Of a stretch of DNA of 64,000 bases, positions 53,633 to 62,891 are shown piece by piece. Below the pieces are notes generated by a model. The model made no database searches. It saw only the letters and a list, made by a program, of their open reading frames with translations, and was not told where the DNA came from. A program made the position numbers and the translations under genes. How positions within the stretch are numbered: position 1 is the first letter of the stretch; each line of letters begins with the position of its first letter. The DNA comes from Shewanella sp. NIFS-20-20 (GTDB lineage: Bacteria > Pseudomonadota > Gammaproteobacteria > Enterobacterales > Shewanellaceae): positions 1-64,000 of the forward strand of contig NZ_JAHUTT010000001.1 in assembly GCF_019209865.1 (NCBI RefSeq), in the 5' to 3' direction.

Positions 53633-54324
53633 TTATGTCCCCGCGAGCAGGGGGGAGTTTGCTCAACTAATCGTCCCTGCTTGAGTTGCCAATGACGGCC
53701 CATAAAGGCAGCACACTCCATGGAATGAGTCACCATCAGCACTGAGCTGCCTACTTCGTTGGCCAGTTCGCAGAGTAAGCTAATGACCTGCAGGCCCACT
53801 TGATTATCGAGGTTACCTGTGGGTTCATCGGCCAACAGTAACTGCGGTTGATGTGCTAGCGCACGGGCGACGGCGACGCGCTGTTGTTGGCCGCCAGAAA
53901 GTTGTTCAACGCTGCGGTGACTAAGCTGGGTGAGTTCCAGCGTTTTGAGTAGATAATCGCACCAAGGATTCCAATCTTGACCGAGGAGGTGGAGGGGAAA
54001 CGCGATGTTGTCTCTGACATTGAGAGGCGTCAGCAGATTGAATTGTTGAAAGACAACCCCTAAATGGCGGCGACGAAAATCGCTCCATTGGCGATCACGC
54101 CACTGACGGGTTGAGCGGCCAGCAAGCAAGATGTCGCCACTGTCTGGGAACTCAAAGCCTGCCATTAAATTGAGTATCGTACTCTTGCCACTGCCGCTGG
54201 GACCTGTCAGTGCCAATGTGTCACCTTGAGTTAGGGTGAGATCCACCTGTTCGAGCACGCCGTGGTAATCGGAGCCATCGGTAAAGCCTTTGCTGACACC
54301 GTCTAACATCACCAATTCAGCCAC
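53629..54324 (-). CDS. ABC transporter ATP-binding protein (Att/LolD-like)
   Basis: A 231-aa ATPase with Walker A GPSGSGKST, Q-loop VFQQFNLLTPLNVRDNI, signature LSGGQQQRVAVARAL, Walker B LLLADEPTGNLD and H-loop VTHSMECA. This is the MacB/LolD subgroup that pairs with FtsX-type permeases. I chose GTG 54324 because GGGAG is five bases upstream; a longer frame to 54384 lacks a ribosome site. Order ATPase-permease-lipoprotein mirrors attEFGH. Confidence 0.9.
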   Translation of the reverse strand: MAELVMLDGVSKGFTDGSDYHGVLEQVDLTLTQGDTLALTGPSGSGKSTILNLMAGFEFPDSGDILLAGRSTRQWRDRQWSDFRRRHLGVVFQQFNLLTPLNVRDNIAFPLHLLGQDWNPWCDYLLKTLELTQLSHRSVEQLSGGQQQRVAVARALAHQPQLLLADEPTGNLDNQVGLQVISLLCELANEVGSSVLMVTHSMECAAFMGRHWQLKQGRLVEQTPPCSRGHK

Positions 54325-54509
54325 GATATCTCCCTTTATTGAGGCCACTCCCCTTAAGATAACTGAATGACTTTTAAGCGCCAACTAAAGATTATGTGAT
54401 GTTTGTTTGATTTATGCGCAGCCATAGTGTCATTGGCATGATCGCGCTTGTCAGCGAGTCACAAACGCGGCACTATTTTCATCCTGTCGCTAAGGCGACT
54501 ATCCGTTCG

Positions 54510-54775
54510 GATGAAGGTAGCAGGAGAGTGGGGAATTAACCTCACACCGACGAGGCAACTTTATTAGTGTTTGGCGAGTTAATCGTTCACTAATAAAGCA
54601 CTCTTTCAGGTGCCGTTAGGCGTGGACTGTTACTGGACGAGCCTCTGGAGAGACTGGCTGTTTTTTTCGCCAGCGCCGAAGGCGCAAGCTGATATAGGGT
54701 TAACTTATCTTGGTCCATGACTGAGATGACGTAAGCTTATGTCAGTGAAACGCTCAGGCAAAAGGACAGAGGAGA
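54510..54775 (+). ncRNA. Tandem glycine riboswitch (two aptamers)
   Basis: Aptamer 1 spans about 54516-54640, with CACCGACGAGGCAAC, ACTCTTTCAGGT and a P1 pairing of GTAGCAG with CTGTTAC. Aptamer 2 spans 54642-54774 and shows the family core CTCTGGAGAG, CGCCGAAGGCGCAAGC, GTGAAACGCTCAGGC and AAAAGGACAGAGGA, closely matching the second Vibrio cholerae aptamer as I recall it. The linker GGACGAGCCTCTGG is also conserved. It lies about 155 bp upstream of an AGCS transporter, as in V. cholerae VC1422. Both tandem sites are usually needed for cooperative glycine sensing. The expression platform and mode (on or off) cannot be judged by eye. Confidence 0.93.
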
Positions 54776-54928
54776 GGGTGACTGCTTTGCCTGTTTGCCG
54801 AGAAGTGTCAATGTCATCATTTACCGCTCGCTTCAAACTGATTCTGCCGAGATCTTAGGCGGACTAACCAGCCATTTCTTTTCCTCCTCCGTTTATTCAT
54901 TTAGTTGTTTTGTAAACTGAGGATTTGT

Positions 54929-56284
54929 ATGATTTTGCAAGATTTAATTACCCAACTTAATGCCATTGTTTGGGGACCAGCGACCTTAATTCTCTTGGTT
55001 GGTACTGGGGTGTATCTCACCTTTCGTTTAGGCTTTATTCAAATATTGCGTCTACCGATGGCTTTAGGATTATTGTTTAAGCCGGCCTTGGGCAAGGGCG
55101 ATCTCACCCCGTTTGCGGCGCTTTGTACTGCGTTATCGGCCACCATTGGTACCGGCAATATTGTCGGCGTGGCCACCGCCATCAAAGTCGGCGGGCCTGG
55201 CGCCTTGTTTTGGATGTGGCTTGCCGCTTTCTTTGGCATGGCAACCAAATACGCTGAATGTTTGTTGGCGGTAAAATATCGTACGGTCGATGCCCATGGC
55301 CATATCGCAGGTGGCCCTATGTATTACATCGAAAAAGGCTTGGGTCTCCATTGGTTGGCCAAGACGTTTGCGGTGTTTGGTGTCGGGGTCGCCTTTTTTG
55401 GGATCGGTACGTTTGCCCAGGTCAATGCCATCAGTGATGCCATGAGTATCGCCTTTCAGGTGCCACATTGGCTGACAGCGCTAGTATTAACGACGTTAGT
55501 GGCGCTGGTGGTGCTGGGGGGCGTTGGCCGGATTGCCGCGGTTGCGCAACGCTTAGTGCCCGCCATGGCCATGGGTTATTTACTGGCCTGTGGCTGGATA
55601 TTAATAAGTTTCTACGATCAAATTATTCCGGCATTGCAATTGGTGCTTCATGCGGCATTTACGCCGATGTCGGCGGCCGGCGGATTTTTAGGGGCTGGGG
55701 TGGCGCAGGCGATTCAAATTGGTATCGCCCGCGGAGTGTTCTCTAACGAGTCCGGTCTGGGCAGTGCCCCCATTGCGGCGGCAGCGGCTAAAACTAATTC
55801 GCCCGCAGAGCAAGGCTTGGTCAGCATGACGGGAACCTTCTTTGATACCATTATTATTTGCACCATGACAGGGCTGGTATTAATCATTACTGGGGTGTGG
55901 AGTGGTGATGCTTCAGGGGCGGCAATGACCAGCGCCGCATTTGCAACAGGCGGAAATGCAATTCTTGGTCAATACTTAGTAACAATAGCATTAGTGTGTT
56001 TTGCGTTTACCACTATTTTAGGTTGGAATTATTATGGTGAACGTTGTTGGGGTTATTTAACGAAAGGCCGTGCAAGCCATTTATACCAAGGGATCTTTTT
56101 GGTGTTGATTGCCGTAGGTGCCTTCATTAAGTTAGACCTCATTTGGCTACTGGCTGATACCGTCAACGGTTTAATGGCAATTCCAAATTTGATTGCCATT
56201 ATAGGCTTGAGGCAGGTGATAATGGCGGAAACTTATCACTATTTCAGTCGACTTAAACAGGCTACAGGATTGCCTACTCGTTAA
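54929..56284 (+). CDS. AGCS family sodium:alanine/glycine symporter
   Basis: A 451-aa transporter with about 11 membrane spans of the alanine/glycine:cation symporter family. Signatures include GDLTPFAALCTALSATIGTGNIVGVATAI, FWMWLAAFFGMATKYAE, GGPMYYIEKGLG, ARGVFSNESGLGSAPIAAAA and the late TILGWNYYGERCWGYL. It imports alanine or glycine with sodium. The start is ATG 54929 with GAGGA upstream; a TTG frame from 54905 is less likely. The glycine riboswitch in its leader points to glycine as substrate or signal. Confidence 0.93.
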   Translation: MILQDLITQLNAIVWGPATLILLVGTGVYLTFRLGFIQILRLPMALGLLFKPALGKGDLTPFAALCTALSATIGTGNIVGVATAIKVGGPGALFWMWLAAFFGMATKYAECLLAVKYRTVDAHGHIAGGPMYYIEKGLGLHWLAKTFAVFGVGVAFFGIGTFAQVNAISDAMSIAFQVPHWLTALVLTTLVALVVLGGVGRIAAVAQRLVPAMAMGYLLACGWILISFYDQIIPALQLVLHAAFTPMSAAGGFLGAGVAQAIQIGIARGVFSNESGLGSAPIAAAAAKTNSPAEQGLVSMTGTFFDTIIICTMTGLVLIITGVWSGDASGAAMTSAAFATGGNAILGQYLVTIALVCFAFTTILGWNYYGERCWGYLTKGRASHLYQGIFLVLIAVGAFIKLDLIWLLADTVNGLMAIPNLIAIIGLRQVIMAETYHYFSRLKQATGLPTR

Positions 56285-56321
56285 GCTTCCCGTGGCGACA
56301 ATGTTGTAATGGAGGACAAGA

Positions 56322-58034
56322 TTGCGCCCTACAACTCCCAAAGTGCCGGTGACTGCGCCGGCCCATGCTGAAACGCCAACCCTAGGTCAGATGCGTTTAT
56401 GGTTGTCTTCGCTACGTGATGAGCTGCAAACGCCGCTGCATACGATTCATGGCATGACAGAATTGTGTTTGCAAAGCTCGCTTGAGCCTGTGAATCGCGA
56501 TGAAATGGAAGCCATCAATCTGGCCAATCGCCAACTCGAGTGGCAGGTGAGTAACCTGCTGCTGCTCGCCGAAATTGATACTAAAAAGCTCACCTTAGAC
56601 AGTCAGTCGGTGAGTTTGTTGGGGCTGGGGCAAGAGATCCAAGCCCAATGGCCTTTATGGACTAACGGTTCACAGCAATTACAATTTGAATGGCCACAAA
56701 GCAGTAAAATCATCGTTGATAGCCAGAAACTCAAGCGGGTGCTGGGCTGCCTGATCGCCTTCGTTAGTAAGCAAGGCGGCGACGTGGCTTGCCGAGCTAA
56801 ATCCATGGCGGATATCAGCACCGTCAGTTTTCAATGTGAAGTGATGCCTGCCAGTTGGCAGGGGCAGTACAACCCAAGCCAACTGCTCAAAATTTTCGAG
56901 ATGTCGCCGGGGTTGGCGCTGGCCAAACAATTAGTGACCATGATGGCGGGTAAGTTAGAACTGGTGTCTTATGAGGGGGAGTTTGGCTTTCTGTTAACCC
57001 TCGATTGTGAGCGGCCGCGAATGTCCGGTGGCACCGGTTTTATTCCTCAAGAAGATCAAGACTTACCCGTGTTGTTGGTGGATGATCATGGGCTTAACCG
57101 TCAGTTGGTGATGGCGTTATTTGAACGCTTACAATTACCGTTACCTGCGATTGCTGAACATGGCATGGAAGCCCTCGAGTTTCTCGACCAAAGCCGAGCA
57201 AAATTAGTCTTAATGGATATCCAAATGCCGGTCATGGATGGGGTGACCGCCATCAAACGCTTGCGCGCTCAGCCGAGGTGGAAGAATTTGGTGGTGGTCG
57301 CGTTATCGGCCAATCATACTGAGGCCGATGTTAAAGAGTACCTCAATGTCGGCTTTAATGCGGTGTTGCCCAAGCCGTTTGAGTTTGGCAAGCTTAAAGA
57401 CACGCTGCAACAGTTTGGGATTGAATGCGAAGAAGCCGTGGCGCCAGAGGATATCCCTGAAGGGATCTGGCCAGCCCATGCCGCCCTCGATTGCAATAAG
57501 GCGTTATCGCGATTAAACCTTGATGATGATCTCTATGGTGACTTGTTAGTGCGGTTTGCTAATGGTCAACCGCAACTCTTAACGCAAATTCCTGAGGCGT
57601 ATGCCGCGTCAGATTGGCAGACGTTAACACGTTTACTCCACACCTTAAAAGGGGTCGCGGCCAGCTTGGGCAGTGATCGCTTATCGCATTTGGCCGCAGA
57701 AGCAGGGCAGGCGATTAGTTTAGGCAAAGATTGGTCGAGCGATGCCTTACTGAGTTTGTTGATGGATATTATTAATGCCATTAACTCTTGGCGTGAATTA
57801 CAAACCTTAAACGAGTTAGGTGAAACCATCAGTGATGCCCAACTCGAGCAACTGTTACATAAGTTGCGGGAATTATTGCAGCAATCGGATGCGGCTGCGG
57901 TGTCATTGGTGGCGCAATTACAAAATTGTACCCATGCGCGCTTGACTGATTTTGAGATCGTGTTTGAATTAACGGGTAATTTTGCCTTTGATCAAGCAGA
58001 GGTTGCCTTGCAGAAATTACTAGCTGACGCCTAG
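56322..58034 (+). CDS. Degenerate hybrid histidine-kinase-like protein with receiver and HPt domains
   Basis: A 570-aa soluble protein. The N-terminal part imitates a HisKA-ATPase module, but the phosphoryl His is absent: the H-box reads SLRDELQTPLH, with Asp33 where SHELRTPL would have His, and the N-box is not recognisable. A receiver domain (about 250-365; LVDDHGLNRQ, LMDIQMPVMDG, LPKPF) looks intact, with Asp acceptor and Lys, and a C-terminal HPt-like domain (about 390-480) has LLHTLKGVAASLG. The protein probably works in a relay driven by another kinase. TTG 56322 is the start (GGAGG six bases upstream). It follows the symporter gene by 37 bp, so they may be cotranscribed. Confidence 0.82.
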   Translation: MRPTTPKVPVTAPAHAETPTLGQMRLWLSSLRDELQTPLHTIHGMTELCLQSSLEPVNRDEMEAINLANRQLEWQVSNLLLLAEIDTKKLTLDSQSVSLLGLGQEIQAQWPLWTNGSQQLQFEWPQSSKIIVDSQKLKRVLGCLIAFVSKQGGDVACRAKSMADISTVSFQCEVMPASWQGQYNPSQLLKIFEMSPGLALAKQLVTMMAGKLELVSYEGEFGFLLTLDCERPRMSGGTGFIPQEDQDLPVLLVDDHGLNRQLVMALFERLQLPLPAIAEHGMEALEFLDQSRAKLVLMDIQMPVMDGVTAIKRLRAQPRWKNLVVVALSANHTEADVKEYLNVGFNAVLPKPFEFGKLKDTLQQFGIECEEAVAPEDIPEGIWPAHAALDCNKALSRLNLDDDLYGDLLVRFANGQPQLLTQIPEAYAASDWQTLTRLLHTLKGVAASLGSDRLSHLAAEAGQAISLGKDWSSDALLSLLMDIINAINSWRELQTLNELGETISDAQLEQLLHKLRELLQQSDAAAVSLVAQLQNCTHARLTDFEIVFELTGNFAFDQAEVALQKLLADA

Positions 58035-58069
58035 CAAATTGGCGCTGGCTGGCCAGCGCCATAGTGAGG

Positions 58070-59023
58070 TTATTCGCTGTCTAACGTATATGGTAGCGCC
58101 ATTAAGCTTAAGCGCAGTTCCGGTTGAGTGCTCAGCCGGAACTGGGTGTCCATAGCCGTGTCATTGGCGAGCACGGCACTACACCAAAAGCGGCCATCAA
58201 GCATGGTTGACTCTATGATGGTGCCAGCTTTGCGCCAGTTATCGCCTAGGTTCATTTCTAGCTGGGTATCAGACTCGATTGGTGCCGAGATTTCGCCTTG
58301 GACAACGTAAAGCGCCCGTTTATTGCCACCGCGATATTTCATCCGTGCGATGGTTTCTTGGCCCATATAACAGCCCTTGGTAAAACTGATCCCATCGATG
58401 GCTTGCCAGTTGAACATTTGAGGCACAAATTGGCCAGAGTTCTCGGCGCCAATATTGGCCACCCCAGCAGCAATCTCCACGGCTTGCCACAAGTGGGCAC
58501 TGACTGGAGCGTGCTGGTGAGTCACGGCTTGGGCATGTTGCTGACTCAGCACTAAAATATAGCCATAATCGCATTGTAAAATGCTGCTGCCGTCGTCAAG
58601 CACTAAGGCAGTGCCTGCCATATCGCCAAATTGCGCGGTGATAAATTGCTCAGCATCGCTACCCAGTAGTCCGAAAATTTGCCAGTGCGCGCTGACATCA
58701 CTCAGTTCGACCTTGCTAAACACCGCGTACTTTTGCATCTGCACTAAATCAATCGCTAAGGTATCTGTTGGCATTAGCAATGTTAGGCAATCGCCGCGAC
58801 CAAAGACTCGGAATGTAGCCAAGGCTTTCCCCTTGGGATCGCAGTGGGCCCCAAAGCGCCATTGATTATCTGCTAATTGACTGATGTCGGCAGTGACTTG
58901 GCCATTGAGGAATACCCGTGCTTGCTCACCTTTGAGTTGCAACAAACCAAAATGGGATAACTGACACAGCGCCAGAGACGGTTGTGAAATTGATACAGGC
59001 CAAATAGCAGCGGCGGATTTCAT
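58070..59023 (-). CDS. ygfZ: YgfZ/CAF17 folate-binding protein
   Basis: A 317-aa tetrahydrofolate-dependent protein that supports repair or assembly of iron-sulfur clusters, particularly in MiaB-like enzymes. The signature KGCYMGQE (in SFTKGCYMGQETIARMKYRG) is present, with the reactive Cys. The N-terminal LNGQVTADISQL and GRGDCLTLLMPTD are as in YgfZ. Single gene, convergent with the preceding kinase-like gene. Confidence 0.93.
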   Translation of the reverse strand: MKSAAAIWPVSISQPSLALCQLSHFGLLQLKGEQARVFLNGQVTADISQLADNQWRFGAHCDPKGKALATFRVFGRGDCLTLLMPTDTLAIDLVQMQKYAVFSKVELSDVSAHWQIFGLLGSDAEQFITAQFGDMAGTALVLDDGSSILQCDYGYILVLSQQHAQAVTHQHAPVSAHLWQAVEIAAGVANIGAENSGQFVPQMFNWQAIDGISFTKGCYMGQETIARMKYRGGNKRALYVVQGEISAPIESDTQLEMNLGDNWRKAGTIIESTMLDGRFWCSAVLANDTAMDTQFRLSTQPELRLSLMALPYTLDSE

Positions 59024-59226
59024 GACAAGTTCCTACAAACAATAGTGTGTTACCGATTGTATGCTGTCGGTGTTTGTAGCTCAAGAGGGCTAAACCACAC
59101 TGGGCAATGACGGTTACTCAGCTTGAGCTGCGGATTATTCTGATTTTATCGGTTTAACCTTGTAGAATGTTCGCCAATTTTAGTGCAGATGAGTATTTCT
59201 GTGCGTCGCAATGATTAGGATTAACT

Positions 59227-60417
59227 ATGGCCATTCGTATTAAGCTGCACCCTAAACGGGAAAAATCCCTTGAACGTCATCATCCGTGGGTGTTTGCCAG
59301 TGGCATACATAACGTGAAAGGGAAGCCGGTTAACGGCGAAACGGTCGATGTGGTGGCTCATGATGGCAAATGGTTAGCGCGAGGCGCGTGGTCAGAATCC
59401 TCCCAAATTCAAGTGCGAGTGTGGAGTTTCGATAAGGAAGAAGTCATCGATAAAGATTTCTTTACTCGTAGAATTTTGCGCGCTCAAGCTGGCCGTGAAC
59501 ATGTGATTAACGAACAAGGGCTTACCGGATATCGCTTGGTTGCCGCTGAGTCGGATGGCCTCCCCGGCATAACTATCGATAAATATGAGCAGGTGTTGGT
59601 GTGTCAGTTATTAAGTGCGGGCGCAGATTATTGGCGTGACACCTTGGTGGAAGTCTTGGCGGAGTTATACCCAGGCTGCGCCATTTATGAGCGCTCCGAT
59701 GTGGAGTCTCGTAAAAAAGAAGGACTGCCACTGGTGACTGGCCTGTTACATGGCGAATTACCTGAAATGCCAGTAGTGATTGAAGAAAATGGCATTAAAA
59801 TTGCCGTGGATGTGATCAAAGGGCATAAGACAGGATTCTATTTAGATCAACGAGATAACCGTGCGATTGCCGGGCGTTTCGTGAAAGGTAAGTCGGTGCT
59901 CAACTGTTTTTGTTATACCGGCACCTTTGGCTTATATGCGGCCAATGCGGGTGCTAGCAGTATCGAAAACGTGGACGTATCTTCCTTGGCCTTAGCCACC
60001 GCTCGTCACAATATGGCGATTAACGGCATCGATGACAGTCACGTACATTACAACGAAGCCGACGTGTTTAAGTTGTTGCGTGATTATCGCGATCAAGGCA
60101 AAACCTTTGATGTGATCGTGCTTGATCCGCCCAAGTTTGCCGATAACAAAGCGCAACTAAATGGCGCCTGCCGTGGTTATAAAGATATCAATATGATTGC
60201 AATGCAACTATTGAATCCTAATGGTATTTTGCTGACTTTCTCTTGCTCGGGATTAATGCCTGCGGATTTATTCCAAAAGATCGTTGCCGATGCCGCGCTC
60301 GATGCAAAGCGTGATATTCAGTTTATTGAGCGGTTAAGTCAGGCGTCTGATCACCCGATTGGTGGGGCTTTCCCTGAAGGCTTTTACTTAAAGGGCTTAG
60401 TCGCCCGCGTGTGCTAA
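59227..60417 (+). CDS. rlmI: 23S rRNA (cytosine1962-C5)-methyltransferase RlmI
   Basis: A 396-aa class I SAM methyltransferase. An N-terminal PUA domain ([34 protein letters not shown]) is followed by a catalytic domain with [41 protein letters not shown] and the Cys in [10 protein letters not shown]. This is the RlmI/YccW arrangement. RlmI modifies C1962 of 23S rRNA. It ends convergent with serA behind a shared hairpin. Confidence 0.94.
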   Translation: MAIRIKLHPKREKSLERHHPWVFASGIHNVKGKPVNGETVDVVAHDGKWLARGAWSESSQIQVRVWSFDKEEVIDKDFFTRRILRAQAGREHVINEQGLTGYRLVAAESDGLPGITIDKYEQVLVCQLLSAGADYWRDTLVEVLAELYPGCAIYERSDVESRKKEGLPLVTGLLHGELPEMPVVIEENGIKIAVDVIKGHKTGFYLDQRDNRAIAGRFVKGKSVLNCFCYTGTFGLYAANAGASSIENVDVSSLALATARHNMAINGIDDSHVHYNEADVFKLLRDYRDQGKTFDVIVLDPPKFADNKAQLNGACRGYKDINMIAMQLLNPNGILLTFSCSGLMPADLFQKIVADAALDAKRDIQFIERLSQASDHPIGGAFPEGFYLKGLVARVC

Positions 60418-60423
60418 CGCATA

Positions 60424-60464
60424 AAATCGCCACCGACCGCGCGGACTGAGGTCGGTGGCGATTT
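60424..60464. terminator. Bidirectional terminator between rlmI and serA
   Basis: AAATCGCCACCGACC (60424-60438), an 11-base loop, and the exact complement (60450-60464) form a perfect 15-bp stem. Short T-runs flank it on both strands, and both convergent genes end within 10 bases of it. Confidence 0.8.
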
Positions 60465-60465
60465 A

Positions 60466-61695
60466 TCAATGTAGCAGGCGAGTACGAATAGTCCCTTCAA
60501 TCGCTTGAAGCTGAATAAGGGCTTCTTCAGCATGGCTAGTATCCACTTCCATCACCACGTAGCCAATTTCAGCGGTGGTTTGCAGATATTGCGCCGCGAT
60601 ATTGATGCCTTTTTCGGCAAACGCTTGGTTGATTTGAATTAACACCCCAGGGCGATTGCGGTGAATATGTAATAACCGTGATGTAGCCGAATGCTGTGGT
60701 AACGAGACTTCGGGAAAATTGACCGCCGAGACCGTTGAGCCGTTGTCAGAGTACTTAGCTAATTTGCCCGCGACTTCAATGCCAATATTTTCTTGTGCCT
60801 CAGCCGTACTACCCCCCACGTGTGGGGTGAGAATGACATTATCTAGTCCCTGCAATGGCGAGCTAAATTGCTCGTCATTGGATTTGGGTTCAACGGGAAA
60901 CACATCGATGGCGGCTCCGCTAAGCCATTGCTCTTTTAATGCGATAGTCAGGGCGTCGATATCGACCACAGTCCCGCGCGATGCATTAATCAGGATACTG
61001 CCTTTGCGCATGCAGGCGAGTTGTTCTGCCGCTATCATATTGCGGGTGGCTTCGGTTTCAGGGACATGCAAACTGACCACATCGGCATTCGCCAATAATT
61101 GAGTAAGACTGTGTATTTGCTGGGCATTACCCAGTGGCAACTTATCTTCGATATCATAAAAAATAACGCGCATGCCTAAGGTCTCAGCCAAAATACCCAG
61201 TTGCGTCCCAATATGACCATAGCCGATGACTCCAAGGGTCTTGCCGCGGACTTCATAACTTCCTGAGGCACTTTTAAGCCAGCCGCCAACATGGGCCTTA
61301 GCGTTGCGTTCAGGGATGCCTCTAAGCAACATGATGATTTCGCCGAGTACTAATTCAGCCACACTGCGGGTATTAGAAAAGGGCGCGTTAAATACAGGGA
61401 TCCCCAGCGTTTCGGCCGCACCAATGTCAACTTGGTTGGTGCCGATACAGAAGCAACCAATCGCGACTAATTTATTCGCTTGCGCTAGAACCTCGGCAGT
61501 TAACTGAGTACGAGAACGAATGCCGATAAAGTGTGCATCGCTAATCGCTTGATTGAGTTCATCACCGGATAGCGATCCTTTATGGCTTTCGATATTGCTA
61601 TAGCCTGCCCGAGTGAGAACTTCGATGGCAGAAGGGTGAAGCCCCTCGAGTAATAGAATTTTTATTTTATCTTTATTGAGCGAGTATTTCGCCAT
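60466..61695 (-). CDS. serA: D-3-phosphoglycerate dehydrogenase
   Basis: A 409-aa enzyme of serine biosynthesis, oxidising 3-phosphoglycerate with NAD. Motifs include HPSAIEVLTRAGY, FCIGTNQVD, APFSNTRSVAELVLGEI, the Rossmann motif GKTLGVIGYGHIG, LINASRGTVVD and TPHVGGSTAEAQENIG. A C-terminal ACT domain (about 335-409; HIHRNRPGVLIQINQAFAEKGINI) provides serine feedback, as in the E. coli enzyme of almost the same length. Confidence 0.97.
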   Translation of the reverse strand: MAKYSLNKDKIKILLLEGLHPSAIEVLTRAGYSNIESHKGSLSGDELNQAISDAHFIGIRSRTQLTAEVLAQANKLVAIGCFCIGTNQVDIGAAETLGIPVFNAPFSNTRSVAELVLGEIIMLLRGIPERNAKAHVGGWLKSASGSYEVRGKTLGVIGYGHIGTQLGILAETLGMRVIFYDIEDKLPLGNAQQIHSLTQLLANADVVSLHVPETEATRNMIAAEQLACMRKGSILINASRGTVVDIDALTIALKEQWLSGAAIDVFPVEPKSNDEQFSSPLQGLDNVILTPHVGGSTAEAQENIGIEVAGKLAKYSDNGSTVSAVNFPEVSLPQHSATSRLLHIHRNRPGVLIQINQAFAEKGINIAAQYLQTTAEIGYVVMEVDTSHAEEALIQLQAIEGTIRTRLLH

Positions 61696-62099
61696 AGGGC
61701 ACCTTCACTGGAATATTTATAGGGTATTCACTCATTACCACCGCAATTGTCGAGTGGAATAAGTTTTGTCTTTTTAAATCAATTGCAATGCCAGCTCAAT
61801 CCTTATAGGTCATTTTTGATAAGTGCGAAGCTTAATACTCAAGCTATCATCTTTTAGGTTATTTGTAGAGGTCTAGATGGCTAAAGTGTATGTTTGCCAT
61901 TGAGAACAATTCGCTATCTAGTGACAATTGTTGTAATAATGTGTGCAAAATGTTTGGAAAAAGGGAATTTATCAAACTATCAAGCTATATTGAGTTACTT
62001 AAATCAGTCTTTAGTCTGATGCAGTGACTGATACAAAAAGACACAATTCAGTTCAGTTGGCATGTTTATGGCTAACATGAAACAACAATTGGAGGGTTC
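61696..62099 (+). promoter_or_regulatory. AT-rich region upstream of serA and the CsgD-like gene
   Basis: About 400 bp between divergent serA and the leader ORF. It must hold both promoters. I see no palindrome or box clear enough to assign to a regulator, only general AT richness and a scatter of TTGACA-like fragments, so no site is claimed. Confidence 0.5.
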
Positions 62100-62144
62100 A
62101 TGCTCAAATTGTTAACTCTGGCGTCCAAGGAGGATTGTCAATGA
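62100..62144 (+). CDS. 14-codon upstream leader ORF overlapping the CsgD-like gene
   Basis: ATG 62100 has GGAGGG three bases upstream and opens MLKLLTLASKEDCQ, stopping with TGA at 62142-62144, which overlaps the ATG (62141-62143) of the next gene. The AAGGAGG ribosome site of that gene lies within this ORF, so translation of the two is probably coupled. No homologue recognised; it may simply be a leader peptide. Confidence 0.5.
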   Translation: MLKLLTLASKEDCQ

Positions 62145-62800
62145 CTACGATCAGGGACATTGTTTTTTTACATCAAATTGCCTCACCTTGTAATTTAGCC
62201 ATGTTGGCTAAGGCCAGTGGCTATAACGCAAGAGTATATAAGAATGCTGATGATATTGATTATTCCAATACTGAGGCCTTTTGTTTTATCAGTCATCAAG
62301 GGGCCTCATTAGACAGTAAGGGGGTCCCCCTACTGGTTTCACGCTTGATTAGTCAGGTTCCCGTTGCCTTATATCAAGTCGATCAAAATGCCATCGATGC
62401 AGAAACAGCATTGCTCATGGGGATCCGGGGCTTATTGTACAATGAGCAGCGAATGGATCTGATGATGGGCTTAAAAAAAATGTTACAAGGGGAGTTGTGG
62501 TATGAGCGGCCTATCTTGAGTAAGGTGTTTCGGTCATTGATTTTAAAAGTTGATAATTCGTCACCAATGTCGAAAGAAGCCATGATGATGTTACAAGCAT
62601 TAACTGGTCGAGAACGCACCATCATCAAGCTGGTAGGCAGTGGTGCACGCAATAAAGAGATCGCGCAGCGCTTATGTATTAGTGAGCATACCGTCAAGGC
62701 TCACATTTCCTCTATCTTCAGAAAAACCCAATCTCGTAATCGAGTGGAGTTATTGCGTTGGGCGCAAACACATCAGGGCCAGTTTGAACTGATGGGGTAA
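62141..62800 (+). CDS. CsgD-like LuxR-type transcriptional regulator
   Basis: A 219-aa protein with an N-terminal receiver-like domain (about 1-130) without a clear phosphorylation site, and a C-terminal LuxR helix-turn-helix (about 150-210; LTGRERTIIKLVGSGARNKEIAQRLCISEHTVKAHISSIFRK). CsgD has the same plan and switches on curli genes. It lies next to a curlin-repeat gene, arranged convergently. The start is ATG 62141, with AAGGAGG seven bases upstream; the frame from TTG 62135 is less likely. Gene name csgD is inferred from context rather than certain. Confidence 0.8.
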   Translation: MTTIRDIVFLHQIASPCNLAMLAKASGYNARVYKNADDIDYSNTEAFCFISHQGASLDSKGVPLLVSRLISQVPVALYQVDQNAIDAETALLMGIRGLLYNEQRMDLMMGLKKMLQGELWYERPILSKVFRSLILKVDNSSPMSKEAMMMLQALTGRERTIIKLVGSGARNKEIAQRLCISEHTVKAHISSIFRKTQSRNRVELLRWAQTHQGQFELMG

Positions 62801-62830
62801 AGGGTTAAGTGACACGTTACTTTGCCGCAT

Positions 62831-62861
62831 AAAAAAACTCCGGATGAATCCGGAGTTTTTT
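62831..62861. terminator. Bidirectional terminator between the CsgD-like and curlin genes
   Basis: AAAAACTCCGGAT (62833-62845), loop GA, and its exact complement ending in T6. The T-runs on both strands make it serve both convergent genes. Confidence 0.9.
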
Positions 62862-62891
62862 ATTGGCTTAAACGTCGCTGACGTTTTCCGC

